DNA of 64,000 bases, from assembly GCF_003672135.1 (NCBI RefSeq), contig NC_039513.1, positions 9,424,833 to 9,488,832 of the forward strand, written 5' to 3'. The DNA comes from Ooceraea biroi. Taxonomy: Eukaryota > Arthropoda > Insecta > Hymenoptera > Formicidae. Made by a program: the position numbers and the translations under genes. The notes under the pieces were generated by a model that searched no databases, was not told the origin of the DNA, and was given only the letters and a program-made list of their open reading frames with translations. Within the stretch, counting starts at the first letter, position 1. Each line of letters opens with the position of its first letter. Shown here one piece after another: positions 37,301-50,200 of the stretch.

Positions 37301-39943
37301 CGCTCTTCAGCCTCGGAGACGCTCTCGGGATCGCTACGCATCGTGAACGCGACTCTCGCGAAAGACGATCATGCGTTAGTACTAATGAATACGAATGGTG
37401 CGTGCTACGTTGCGAGCCTACGAGGGGATCGGCGATCCACCGGCCGCACGATGCTGCGGCCGCCATCGCCAATCCTCCGACTTACTCTCGAGCTTGTCAC
37501 AGTTGGTGACTTTGCCCTTCCAGTCGCAGGTCTGTTTGTCCACGTCAAAGGCCAGTCCGCTGGGGCACGTGATTTGCTTCAGGCCGGACCTTGTACACCT
37601 GCCGGAGCCGGGACAGAAAACAAAAAGGGTGCCTGCGTGAGTCTAGGCGGGGAAAAAGACGTAACGTTCGCTTACTCTCGAGTTGATCGCAGTTCTTCAC
37701 GTTCGTCTTCCAGTCGCAGGTCTGCCGCTCGATGTCGAACGCGAGACCCGTGGGACACCGCACCGTAGCCAGCCTGGTCACTCCGATCTCGGTCGCTTTG
37801 TCGCACCTAGGATCATTCCCACATCGAGAACGGTTCCTCGCAGATCGCGCGTTTCACGCGAGCCCGGATGTCCGAGAGATTCCGGTCCGGCGAAATGAAT
37901 CAAGCGCCGAGTACAATGGGGGTGGGATTGGTGGATGGAACAATGGAATAATTTAAAACAAATGTACGTACGATACGAGATATTGCGAAAGGTCACATGT
38001 GAATCATTGTCGCGCTGTAATAGGGCGACTAACGCAGCTTATGTACCCCCATTGTACTCCGTTAATGTGATTTTGGGTCTCGACCGTGCGTGAATGAAAG
38101 TTGTTGGCATTATTGAGCAAATGAGAGAATAGCGGACGCTGTTATCGCATTAGAGGAAAGCCGTTCGATTATAAAAAAAGAAAAAAAAAAGAAGAATGTC
38201 AGAGAGACGACAGGAAATGTATTAAACTGGTCTCGACTTTGCATCCACTGGATCGCCTTGAGCCCTGGAGAGTCGGAATTCGATCGACCTGCCTTGTGTA
38301 ATCAGTCACATCTTGGATCATGTTCTGGACCGACTACATGGACGATTGCCATTATTTTTATCAATTTTTGTTACTATTTTTTTTTTACTTTGCGAACAGG
38401 CGTTTCAAGATGCATCTTGCAAATGATGACGCGGTTGTCAAAACCGGATGTCCTTGAGACATCCTGCGTGTCATGACGCCGAGCAAAGGGTGTCATAAAA
38501 ATGCAACCGCGCGTTTTCCGAGTCTTGCGTAGAATTATTTATAGCAAAATTCGCTTGGCACGTGCAAGTAACGGTGGATGAATGGAGTCTAATCACGATG
38601 AGGTTAAAGCCGGCGTGACCCGGAGTAGTAAAGTAACAGTCGTTAAACGCCAGCCACTTCCTGGCGACCGGTAGAGTCAGTAGAACAAGTCGAAGTATGG
38701 GCGGAAGTGTGTCCGGCGAGCGAGTTTTTTGGCTTCGAACCTGATTCACCCTGCGATTCCATTCACCCGCAGTTGCTTTTAAATCGAGTAGAAGGCGGTG
38801 TAATTACGGAGCGGTACGAAGCGAATCAGTCGCGAAGGTTGTTCAAGTTCTTGAAAACGATTGCCGGTTCTTCCGTGAAACGGTAAAGATTTATGTTCCA
38901 GTCCAGCTCGGCAACTTGTGCAGCGGTTCGATCCGATCCTGCATTCATGGGTAGAATAACAAGACGGCTTACCTCACGACATCGCGGCAGTCGCCTTCAA
39001 CGCTCAAGCGAAAGTATTCGTCGCCCGGTCTGTCCTGACAAAGCTCCTCGGCGTTTGCGTCGAGTCCATCGCCGCCTTCCTCATCTTGCGCCCGGACCTG
39101 TGTCCCTGCGGAAATACGAATATAATTTATTAATTAACAGTGCTTCCACTATGTAAATTGGCTCGCGTATTAGATTAAATTAAATTCAATCGTTTTTCTG
39201 ACAGCCGTTCCATATAATAATTATTAAATGTCGCTAATTATTAAATGAAATTCTTGTCGCTAACATTTTCGCGTTACGGTAGTGTAACGAAGGCGTCCAT
39301 CGGAATTGGGATCACTCGATCAAAGGTAGGTTTCAATCGAATGTGACATTTCGCACGGGGGGACAAAGCGGATCGATTAATCGTTGAAAATGTCACGATT
39401 GGTTCACGACGCGCTTCGCGATCGGAGATCGAAGTAGGGGTCGGTGAACTCCGGTAGAAGTAGAAAGTCTCGTGGAAATGTCAGGGCGAAACACGGGGGG
39501 GAAAGCGACAGTGGCTCTCCAAAGTAGGTTCTGCCTCTCCCTCCCTTTCTTTCAAAAATGTATGCGCGGTCGACGTCGATTTCGTGGATTCGCTTCATTT
39601 ATAAGTCCAATTTTTCCAGGATCTATCGACCGTGGACATTTCCTCTCTTGCGTAACGGTCTAGCTTATCAATTTCCTCGCGACTTTAAAATTAATTTCTC
39701 ACGAGTGCGACGTGGCAGTTTGCTTCATTAAGCTTCCTTATGAATTATGAACGTCTCGCGTGAATAAACATTTCAAAATTGCACAATTTTCAACGAATTG
39801 AAGATAAAAAAACGATTTCTAGCGAATATGAATTGACGTCGCGGGAAGGTTTTCGCGGACGATCCAGTTGCGGGTAGACGTAAATTGCACTTACCGGCAA
39901 GTAGACACAGGGATCCTAGCAGGAATATCAACTTCGGCGACAT
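31336..39943 (-). CDS. verm: Chitin deacetylase 2, vermiform, with alternative exons
   Basis: Secreted chitin-matrix protein of cuticle and tracheal lumen. Minus-strand exons: 39895-39943 (signal peptide MSPKLIFLLGSLCLLAG), 38973-39105 (first half of the chitin-binding domain), then either 37676-37806 (exon 3b) or 37486-37598 (exon 3a), 32877-33026 (LDLa, with CNGKPDCKDESDENAC), 31677-32599 (NodB domain) and 31336-31569 (C-terminus, NYPWLLDPTGDGFSVKK). Using 3a gives 533 residues, using 3b gives 539. All junctions are GT/AG and phases match. Alternative exon 3 use is known for insect CDA2, which supports this name over CDA1. The NodB motif is TITFNGAVN, lacking the usual TFDD aspartates, and the first His of the HxxxH-type motif is Phe (AVFSLTH). 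The same-strand paralogue serpentine is 22 kb upstream. Confidence 0.95.
35560..35677 (+). other. Exon-like orphan sequence in the vermiform intron
   Basis: A strong acceptor (TTGCTTTTCTCTGTTACAG) is followed by 38 open codons and a TGA, antisense to vermiform. The product begins YKKGPLTKEISDIITKELTN and ends in an acidic SSSDEG. The protein is not recognised. The stretch is AT-richer than its surroundings. It could be the terminal exon of a nested gene, a fragment of a decayed gene or transposon, or chance. Confidence 0.25.
36270..37204. repeat. 935-bp foldback element with arms of about 320 bp
   Basis: The left arm (about 36270-36595) is nearly identical to the reverse complement of the right arm (about 36880-37204), including GAACACCGGAACGAGACTAG at the outer part and GGTGTCGGTTATGGTTCATA at the inner part. 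The ends read CACTG and CACAG and are flanked by TAA on both sides (36267-36269 and 37205-37207), consistent with a 3-bp target duplication. The arms hold an open frame of about 70 codons with no family I recognise. It is probably a non-autonomous DNA transposon with long inverted repeats; the superfamily is not settled. Confidence 0.88.
37486..37598 (-). other. verm: vermiform alternative exon 3a
   Basis: A 113-nt exon with acceptor GGCAG and donor GTAAGT. It encodes 37 residues starting CTRSGLKQITCPSGLAFDVD and ending CDKLE, with the last cysteines of a peritrophin-type chitin-binding domain. Entry and exit phases are identical to exon 3b, so only one of the two makes a sensible domain. Confidence 0.9.
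37676..37806 (-). other. verm: vermiform alternative exon 3b
   Basis: A 131-nt exon with acceptor CCTAG and donor GTAAGC. It encodes 43 residues starting CDKATEIGVTRLATVRCPTG and ending CDQLE. It aligns with exon 3a over the part from CP(S/T)GLAFD to NCD(K/Q)LE and differs mainly in the first third. Only 77 bp separate the two exons. Confidence 0.9.
37807..38972 (-). other. vermiform intron upstream of exon 3b
   Basis: A 1.2-kb intron with an A-rich run at about 38175-38195. No feature recognised. Confidence 0.75.
39106..39894 (-). other. vermiform intron 1
   Basis: Between the signal-peptide exon and the chitin-binding exon. No feature recognised. Confidence 0.75.
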
Positions 39944-40000
39944 CGTCGTCGTCGTCGTCAGGACAGAGAGCGTCTGGACAAGCCGCGCCCTCTCCGCCCC

Positions 40001-40010
40001 TCTATATGTG
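40001..40010 (-). promoter_or_regulatory. Possible TATA box of vermiform
   Basis: On the minus strand CACATATAGA lies about 60 nt upstream of the start codon. A start site about 30 nt downstream of it would leave a 5' leader of about 30 nt that includes a (GAC)n run right before the ATG. Inferred from position and sequence only. Confidence 0.3.
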
Positions 40011-43000
40011 CACCACCACTCCTTCCCTCTTCATCGTAAGACTTTCACCTTCCGGATCGTGCTGCCACCTTTCAGGTGGACATCAAGAAAGCGGCAGGAG
40101 CCAAGTGCGTCCTGTTTATCAGACACAAGACGAAGAGCTGGGAGAAGTCGAAGCCCCACCAACGCTCCGTCCCTCTTTTTCTCTCTCTTTCTCTCTGTCA
40201 CCGAGAACTTGACTGTAAAGATCATTACACGCGCGGTGATCGTCCGTCGCAATGTTGCAATTATTTTATTAATAACTTCCTCCGGTTTAAACAATCAGGA
40301 CCACGAATAGGAAAGATCTCTTCACAATCCTGGAGACCACCGAACGTTCGTTCGAGAACAAAAAGGCTCCGGCAACTGGACGAATGCAAGTTGGGTGCAT
40401 GGTGGAATGTAGAATTAAGCGGCCGCGCGCGGATTCCGCTCCCTACCTGGCGACCCGATCCGTTATTTATCGTTCACCTTTGCGCCGTCGACTGTTGTCC
40501 GACGTGAAAATCGTTTCTTTTTAACCCGACGCATCGACGTCGGGCTAAGTGGCTAAGCAGGAATGCTGCACGGCCGCGCGATCCGAAAACTGGATCCGTA
40601 ATGCGCTTTTGTGCAGGGAACTAAAAACTTAAGATTCCTAGATTTATATTTAAATACTCCATACGTCTGAGCTGTCCATATCTAAACGCACGTCGCGGAC
40701 AATTTTAGCAATGCAAGGTCGAGGAATGTGCAAGCTCCGCGCCGTGACTTCGGTCGTATGCATGAAGTGAAAACGAGGACCCATCGCGGGAGTCTTTTTA
40801 TGATCCCCCATGAAAATGTTACGAGACACGTGATGTCCCGGAAGCGACCGCGAAGTGGATCCCCGCGCTCGTAAAGAACCCGAGAAAGTGTCATTCGTGG
40901 GATACTTTCATTCGGGAATCGCTCTCGATGATGCGTTTAAATGCCATTTAAGGACTGCACACTAAAAGAGATCATCAAAAGAAATAGTGTTCGCAGCAAA
41001 TCCGATTTGCGCCGTATAATGGCGTATTAACGGCGCCCGAAGACGCGCGCTCGCGCGTGGGAAGAGGAGAGCTCTTTTAGCTGCGTTTCGGGGTCGCGGC
41101 GTCCATGGCGCGCGTAGAATCGTAATCGCAGAATCGCTCACAGCGTGCGGGAGTTAATCGGCTGCTCGCATCCCGTGAAATCGTTAGCGATTCAGTCCCT
41201 TTAAGTACGTGGGAGTGGAGGAACCCTTCCGGAAATAATATTATTTGCGTGTGCAGCGAGCCGCGGCGATTTCTATGTTTCGCGAGAAATCTGACCTTTC
41301 GCGAGATATCGCGAATTCTCGAAATGGGGGATGCAACGATTCGGACGATTCAGGTGCGGGGATGCTTTGATGCGAGAGAAGAACGAAAGAAGCGCATCTG
41401 TCTGCCAGCGGCCATATTGTTCGCATCCTTGGACTCCTCGCGACGACATGATGCGCTCGGCGGCCAATAAATTTGCGATTTACGCAGAAAAGGTTACTCA
41501 TGTCGCGTCGTCGCGAAAGAACATCGCAATACGCGTACCATTATGCGAGGCATTTGCATCGCATTTGCGTCGCCGCCGTTTATTCCAAATTCAGGTGGCT
41601 CGCGAGAATGTCGCAAGCAGCAACGAAAAGAAATGTGAATCCTCTCGAATACCGAGGAAAAAATCGCTCAAAAAATCGTAGCAGACTGTAGAAGCAACGT
41701 ATCGAGTGAAATAGAATATGAAGTAGATCTCGAACTACCGTGAACCACGGTGAACTCGCTCGCGGTGCGGAAGATCTTGCTTCCTGCTCGATAATTGCAC
41801 GGCTGGAACACACGTCTGGTACGCTTACGAAACGCCATCGCGCTTAGCCGCGCCGCGGACGCAATCGGAACGCGACGCTGAATTATAAGACACCATTATG
41901 AAAGACGAAAAAAGAGGAGCCCCGTATATATCATAATACCGAAATAATCTCTCTCCTTCTGTCCGGTTACACATGCTCGTTACGCAATGCGAAATGAGAC
42001 GTACCGTTGGGGCCGCTGCCCGAGTCGAAGCACCGGTGCAAGTCCGTAATGATCAGGCACAGTTTACGTGATATAATGCGTAATTATTCCTGCATAACGT
42101 CGGGCTCTCTCGATCGATTTTGCTCCGCAAGTTCTCTTTTTCTTGTCTGTCTCGCTCGCTCTCATTCTCGAACGCGAGCGCGCAGGAGAGGAGCCCCGAG
42201 GAGTACGCGCGTTTTGCCGGGGGTTTTCCTGCAGCATCGCGGGGGCGGGAGTGCCGAATGGCATTTCTAGATGCACGCTCGTGCCGAGTCCTTGGCGAGA
42301 TGCACGCGTCGAGATGCCAACGGGGGCACACGTTCACCATACGTATTATAATGAACATGGGGAACCGCGCGGGAAACCAGTTTTCGTCTCAGTTCACGGT
42401 GTGCGTATGTACGGCCTGTTCTATCATCCCCCCTTTCCCTCTCGACCTATGCCTCGTCGGGACCTTCCTAGACGAGCATGAGTCCTCGTTATCTTTGCGA
42501 TCGATCCCATCTTTTAGAGATCGCACGAACAGCGACTGGCTGCTCCTGCGGGTAAAAGTGGCCGGGCGAAAAATTAAAAATTGCGGCTGCTAGGATGGGG
42601 ACTGCCGTCACTTTCCGGTACCAATCGTCACCATACGTCACTGCTGCTCGCTCGCGAGAAACGACTGCGACCTCCCAAGTAGCTTGAAGCTTCGTAAAAG
42701 TCAAGATAGTGATTTGAAGCGCAAATATCGTTTCGGCGCTGCGGCGCGCACTCGGGTGTCTAAATTTATCACCGATTGCACAATCGTCGCGGATTAATCG
42801 CAGCCGAGAGAGTTTTCATTATCTCGTCCAGGACGGCCGCGGGGTCGGCTGCCGACGATAAATGTCAATTGCCAATCGGCATTTCGAAGCGAGGAGCAGC
42901 CTATTCTCTCAGGCGCCATCATCTCAGCCGACAGTACACTGACCTGCAGCTTTTCTTCACCTGCAGCCCCCGCGTTTCCTCTCCACCCCTTACCGCCGAT

Positions 43001-44185
43001 TACCCTTACATGCGCCGCTCATTCGCTCTTTCCTTGAACTACTGCTAATCCCGACGATCGCCGATGTAAGCTTCACCTTCGACTTCTTCGGACGATCCCA
43101 GGAAGATTTTTAAATCGTATCGCTCGCGAGGAGCGATGAGAAACATCGATTGGAGAACGGCGCTCGTCGCTGCTTTTTGCGCTCGCTTTTTGCGCCGAGT
43201 TGCCTCGATCGTTGCGTTGCAAGAAATGGAAAAGTAATTATCGCGATAGGCGCGATAAACATCGTTACTGAGATCGTGAGTTGAATCTAGGATAGAAATT
43301 CGAACACAGAGCTGCAATCGGTGAAATGATACGATCACGATGCGGTATTTTATATGCAATACATAAATTGGAGTTTGTGAAACAAACGTGTACGGAATTA
43401 AATGAATGAATGTAGAACAGCGTTTTGGAGAATTCTAGGAAATTACGAAAGATTATTCTCACAGACTTTGAAATATCTTGATAACCACGAAGGTGGAAGT
43501 GACAGTTATATGATAGCGCCTGGTTATTCTGATAACTTATTTTCATTTCATAAATGTCGAGGGTTCATAAATGTCGACCTTTCTTTCGAAATGTAATTTA
43601 CGGCGAATGTCTGCTTGACTAAATTCAGCTGCAAAATCCTTGATCAAATATTCGCCTAAATGTGTGCTGCTGTGCACTGACCTGAGTTTTCCTATTTTCC
43701 TTCCGTTTTCCGACGAGCAGCTTCTCTATTCAAGCTTTTCTAATTTTTCTAGCTTTCCGAAGTACTCTTGTGGTGTTCTCGGTTCCAACTATCATTACTA
43801 TTGATTTCTACCCGATAATAATGATTTAATAATGATGGATGGTGAAAGTGGGTCAGTCTTGATCCATTGCCGACCTCGCGCTGTTAACGCTTGCAAAAAA
43901 GTTCTGATATTTTTACAACTTTCATCAAAGTCGGTCAAGTTAATTTTAGAGGAACTTAAGAATCTTAAAAACCTTTATCTTCCGAGGAGGATCTTAAAAA
44001 ACGACTGGAAACTGTAAGAAACTGTGTTATTTAAGAAGCACGCGTGCGAGCAAGTTTAATCCAAGTCTTCGTCGAGTTAAATATGCTAATTCGACAAGCC
44101 AGTTCTTAGCATCGCGAGTTACACGTGGCAGCGATCTCCGAAACAGAACACGATTCTCAGTTTGGCACTTAATCCGACCATGCCT

Positions 44186-44203
44186 CACACACACACACAC
44201 ACA
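44186..44203 (+). repeat. (CA)n microsatellite
   Basis: Nine CA units. Confidence 0.85.
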
Positions 44204-47200
44204 TGCACACAAGATTTTTACGAGAAACTCTCACCTTTGATATCCTCTAATTTATAATCACTCTTGAAACTCGTCGAACAATGTCCAAGTTTTGCTCACG
44301 AACGCCGTTTCGTATAAATTGGGGGATATTGGAAGCGAAAGTTTCGTGCGCGTCCGGAACCTAGTTTCAGTCTGTCATTAACGTATTCTTTTGTCACTAT
44401 AAATTACATAATAATGTCACGTTGTGTTTCTTTATTCTATCATCAATTTCAATCTGTTTTGTTTCATCGTAATTTGGCGTTATTACAATTTTTATTACAC
44501 CAGAGACGACGTGCTCCAGTTAGTCCAATGAATCCAAAAAGTCGACCATCTCGAGAGGGAGAGAGAGAAAGAAAGAGAGATCGATGTAGCCAGTGGACAA
44601 TGACCCGTTCACGGTCAAGGTGAAAATCACGTTCCTGCTACGCGTCGATCATACGAACGAACCCTCTTCCGCCACGTGATCGGAATTCCATCGGTCGAAT
44701 CGTGGCTTGATCTACGATCATCGATTTGACCTGGTTTCCTCCGCGTTTTGGGCCGCGATGAAGTCAGGAGAAACGCAATGATCCGAGCAACTTCCTCGTG
44801 GTAAATGCGAACAAATTGGATTCACGTCACGCCAATATAAAAGCCTACGCGCGTAATCGCGTTTATACTTTTATAATAGAACTCTATTTTTCGACGTACG
44901 CGCCACACGCGTATAATACAGTTAATCATCGAGTATAGGAGAGGAAAATTGGCGCACACGCCAATTACACGAAAATAACACGGGAGATCGTAAATTCGTA
45001 ATTTCACGCGGTTACGAACAAAATATCCCGAGACCAAACAAATCATTGAAAACGGCGGTTTTCCAGAGACTGGCGTTCTCTCATTCGATGCACATTGCAA
45101 AACGCATAATGATGTAACTGTTACGAAATAAGATCGCGGAATGTTCGGGCCGCTGCTCGCCACGTGCGAAGTACGCTTTGCAGCTAAACGCAACCATAAG
45201 CGTGCAATTACAATGACTGAAGTCCATGGCGAAAACCACGGCAAACGATGTCGAGCGATTTCTCCCGCGAAATTTTCCCCTCGATGAAGAATACCGTTCT
45301 CGCGCTTCGCCAACAACGTGGACGATGATGATGACAATGACGACGATGGCGATAGCAGTGGAAACGGCACTCGCGGGTTTCTACGAGAGATACGCGCCAT
45401 AAAGGCCGATCGAAAGGCAGACGACGATGGCCACGAGGACGAGGGCGTGCCAGAAAAACGGGGGACGCCGTTGCATTCCCGATGCACCTAAGTAGGCGCG
45501 TGTAATTATGCGCATCTCGTATTTCGAAACGTGCCTCTTCTCTCGCGGGTCGTTCTGCGTGGCTCGCCTTATCTAGACTTTCCCATCGAAGACACCGACG
45601 CTTTCCGATGAGGAAAAAGGCGAAGAATAATCAGCCTTTGTCTCGGAGCTTTGCGTCAGTAATGTGGACAATTTTCTTTTGGGAACGCCGACCTCCCTTT
45701 GGAAATTAACGCGAAATTAAACAAAGATTCCGCTCGCGTCTCCGACATGGAATGTCAATTCCTTATCCTTGTACTGCTGAATAAACAACCGGTGACTAAT
45801 GCAGCATTAATGGTTTCCTAAAACGATCCCAGCACTGATCGCCGATTAAGTTTGCCGGGATATAAGGAAAACTACGGTTCGAGCTGAATTATTTCTCGCT
45901 TGAATCGGCAATTTAATTGCAACATCGCGCGGGAACGAAAGCGGTTCACCTTGTGACGGCGCAGCCTTCCGCTTCGCTTCGCGATCGACGAAGAAGCTGT
46001 TAAGCGTACAAATATAATTGCCTCCCGTTAAAAAAAAAGTAGCAGGAGTGTATATTATATAAAACGCGGTTTCGTAATTTTCGTGAATTTGTGAAAAGTG
46101 AAAATGTCTGCGCCGCGAGATGATACCCCGTTGATTAATAAAAACCCGTCCTCGCGCACGATCCCGAGCGAGATGTAAATTAGCGAGTATAGTGAATCTT
46201 ATGCGTAGTGTATGCAAAATGACCGGTCGTAATCAAGGAAGATTTTAATAACAAATTATCGAGATGTTCAAACTCTCGGCTAATAATGTATAATGACAGT
46301 CGCGGCCTTAATGTATGCAGAAAGTGCACATTACGAAGAACAGTTCAACGAGAACGCGATGAGGAAGAGTTATTGGCTGCTTCCGTGTAAAATCTCCTCC
46401 ACGTCGAGAGCGGAATTTATTCTCGCCTCTCATCGGCGTCCGATTAAATGGAAAAGTTTCTACGAAGAATCTTCCGGGGCATATCTCGGTGCCAATAATT
46501 GCCAGCCTCGAGCAAATATTAAGAGTCGCATTCGCGAGGGAGACGTTAATTAAAGAGACGTTCCTATGGAGAACCATCCCTACACGGTGTGCCGAAAGTC
46601 GCGACTGATCAATCCTGTAATGATAAATTCCAGAAAATTAATTTTTCCTTCATCAGAGGGAAAAAGTTCCGGGGGGATGATCATCATTTTCGCCAGTTGC
46701 AGAAGAAATCGCGAGAGCCTTAGACAACTGAATTTCGTCGACGTGCAACAGAAGCTTCTGATTAATCTTGAAGCTTCAGGGCACCCCTTATACGGCGATA
46801 CGGAATGATCCAGCGGGGATTGCTTCTCTTATCCGACGCCGTAAACTTTCTGAAAGAGAATCGCGGGAGAGAAATTCTGCATGTGGAAAGGCACCGCCGG
46901 CTCTCGTAGGTGAGAAGGAAGGTGGTTCACCTTGCAGAAACAGCCTTCCGTGATCCACGGCCAGCGGCGCCATCGATTCCTTTCGATAACGACAGAACGC
47001 ATTAGGCCTAGCGCTTTCCTCGAATTAGCGATCTGTCATACACCAGGAATTTCTTTCTTCTCACTTTCCGCTTTTTCACCGTGCCGAAGGGCACGACCAT
47101 GTTTGGTGCAGTGCCAACGCTCGGTCGCCGCAGTTGCCGCAGCCAGTTGCAGCTGACACACTCGATGAGTTGGGATTGATCGTTGCCGTGTCAGGAATTG

Positions 47201-50200
47201 GGGCGTTACAGGGATATCGGTGGATTTGTAATTTTACGTGGGCAGAATTGGAACTCGACGCGTAACGACGGATTAAATATACCGATGAAATATTTATGCC
47301 GGTTACTTACGCGTACCATTTCTGCCAGCGATTATTCACCGTCGAAGAGCTTCCATGGGACAGCTGAGGCAGCAGCTCTTGACACTCGACTCTTCGCCCA
47401 TCTCGTTTTGTTTTGCCAGCGCGTTGCTTCTTATGCGACTCGTGCGTCGTCGGGACGCTTATTATGCGCGGAGCCATTTCCAGACGGAGAAAAATAGCGT
47501 CTGAGCAGTCTCTGCTGCTGGAAGGTTAAACAGTCCTCGCAAATGTACATTCATCAGCCATCCCCGTTCGTTGCCCAAACGGGATTAGCTCCCGTTTTCT
47601 TTGGGGACGTGCGTTGTGTGCACTTTTTCGTGGCTCGACCGAAAGAAGCCGTCGAGAGAAACGAGGATCCCCGAGAGCAGCGGTTGCGCGACTCGAAGAA
47701 AGTCCATACGGCGACCCGAATTTTGTGATCCACCTTTCTAAATTGCCTTCTAGATCGTGATGTCGACGTCCCGACAGGGCCGTATTAGCGGCATAAAATC
47801 AAATTTGCCCGTTTTTTAAAACGAAAACCAGGATCTCAGTACGATGATGAGCATTCCTATCTTTAACTTCGTTGCTAGATGCGTACAAATAAATATATTA
47901 ATTGAAGTCGATTCTGTTTTTCTTCCTTTTCGTGCGATCGATTCACCGAAGCGATTATGAGCAACGAAACGAAATACCAAGTGTTAAGCCGATGTCGTAA
48001 TCCTGTCAACATATATTACTTAATATTACTGTTACAACACGTGCCTTCAGAAATTCAACGTTGATCTAACGTGTCCCGTTATTCTCCTCTTTAGCTTATG
48101 TCCGGCTGGCTAAGCTGGCAAGCTATAAGCCGTCTAAAAGTCAAGGTGAATTAAAACTATTCGTGAAAAAAACGGAGATGAGTAGTCCTATCTGGGGAAT
48201 AAGTGAAAGTAATCGTCTATTTTCAATCTGCAGGGTATCGACTTTGTTAAACGCGTAAGTTCATCTTTAAACGTCTTCTCGAGATTTGGTAGTTTTCATG
48301 AATTGCAATATTGACACAAAAAGGCACAAAAGTGCTTGATAGACAGGATAAAAATGTACAGCGTTTGATTGATTTTTCACTTATGTCTCGGAAAATCTTA
48401 ATTTATATTGGAAAATCTCTGTAGCTATATATCTCCTCAATGCCGTTTGCGATAACGCGTCATGCATGCACCTAACAGTTACTTTATCTACTGGGAAACG
48501 ATCGATCTTCGTATACGATCAGGTGGCTATCACGATCATGAGCGACGACATCCCGGAAATTGGCTGTAGACTACGTTTATTTCTGCACCTTTCTCCATGA
48601 GGTACACGTAATTTTATCGCAGCTCGTTACATCTTGCTCGGAACATGCATGCGATGTTCAAACACCTAAGAACCTGGGAAGTATATTCTGTTTTCTTCAT
48701 TATTACGGAGATTTATACATATCTATTAGAAACTTGTTAAAGTTTATCGAGTTTTTAGATAGACTGTTTTTCCATTAATAATAGTAATAAAATGAAATTA
48801 ATATGCATGTTGCAATAAATTGATTTCATGTTATCTCCTCGAGATAACTATCTTTTTATTATTGGAAAGTGCTTATTCAATATCCGCTGGTATCGGTGGT
48901 ATTTGACACTTCGAAACTGTTTTACGATCAAATGGGTGATCACCTTGTCACGCTTTCGTGAGGATGAACGAGTCCTCGTCTCTTCGAACTGTGACGTTCC
49001 GTTGTAGAAATCGTCGGTGAAATTTAATTGTTTACTGGAAATATGAATTAAGAGAAAATAGAGCAAGTCGTATTATTTTTATCTCGCCCAGCTTGTTCGT
49101 TAATCATGCGAGCTTATCTAAGTACATCCTGTCTGGAATATCGGTAATCGTATTGGTTTCCGGTAAAGAGATGCTTGTGATTTCTTACATGAGGAGAAAG
49201 ATATAGGAAAAGAGGACATTATACATTCAAAGGAGAGTATTGACACAATATTTTCAGTCGGAAATAATCTTTAGAATATATCGCTGAAACGAGAGCCAAT
49301 TGACCCTTTAAAGATGTTACATACGTTCCTCAAACTGGCACGAGAATATACCATTTGGCAAGCATCGCTAATGTTTTCCGCGTGACATGGCAGAGCGAGG
49401 CAGCTCTCAAATCAGCCATGCTGATGATTTTTAATTTTTACAAACCTTGCGCAAGTTATCCCCGCACAATCGATTGAACCGTGGCTCGATACGTGGCTCT
49501 CCGTGATTTTCGAGGAATTCCTGATTTTGTAACTGGTGGCCCGAGACGACCTTGCCTCTTGTTACTTTCACCAGTTCGTCCGCAGGGTCGGACGAGGTGG
49601 CAGTACATGGTGGTACCTGGATGAAAGATTTATTCCGTGGAACTGTACACGAGTGTACGTACCATACGTGCCATAGTGGTAGGGAGCGGTCGACCTTGCC
49701 CCTGAAGAGGTGTGGTGAGGTGGATGGAGCGCAGTCGGGGTGTCCCTGGAGCGAGCTATCGATCCGCGAAATTCGTAGCTCTTCATCAGCAGTTTCGGAT
49801 CGTCGATCGATTTTCCCCCGTGTGTCTTCAGAGCTACGAGGAAAAAATACGCGAATCAAAGACGCTTGAAGAAACCTTATTTCACAAACATCTTTTCTCG
49901 TAGCAGGCAAGTTTCGCAACTGTTGCAGTAAGAAAAGCTCTCATAATCAAGCAATGCCCAAGAGAATAATTAAACATAGGTAGACTTGATGACTCGGGAT
50001 CATGTTCTCTGGCTGAAGGCAAGACGAGAGGCGAGCGTGCGGTTCTTGCGCTGCACGACACCCCCCGGGGGCACACAGCACGATCGCAAATAACTTTCAC
50101 TGTCAAACGCTGTATGTCATGTAATCCAGGGCCGAAGCTGAAGAGATGCAGCGGCCACAAGGCGATGAGAGCGCACGCGAGGTTGTAGAGCGGCTTTTAT

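Larger units (their letters stand above)
33027..37485 (-). other. vermiform intron between exon 3a and the LDLa exon
   Basis: A 4.5-kb intron holding a 935-bp foldback element at 36270-37204 and an exon-like plus-strand ORF at 35560-35677, both listed separately. A GAGA-rich run lies near 34136-34160. Nothing else recognised. Confidence 0.8.

Noticed and set aside
37208..37768. 186-codon plus-strand frame
   Set aside because: It is the antisense shadow of vermiform exons 3a and 3b.
40076..40507. Plus-strand frame after a CTTTCAG acceptor (VDIKKAAGAKCVLFIRHKTK)
   Set aside because: The first 28 residues look exon-like, but the frame runs into a CT-rich repeat without a clear donor and no family is recognised. 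It also overlaps the vermiform upstream region.
44822..45487. 221-codon open frame on the minus strand
   Set aside because: The N-terminal half is serine-rich low complexity from a GAT-type repeat, no domain is visible, and the DNA is stop-poor by composition. I cannot support a gene.
49431..49919. 162-codon minus-strand frame overlapping a 105-codon plus-strand frame
   Set aside because: Neither has recognisable motifs or splice-flanked borders, so this looks like composition-driven open DNA.
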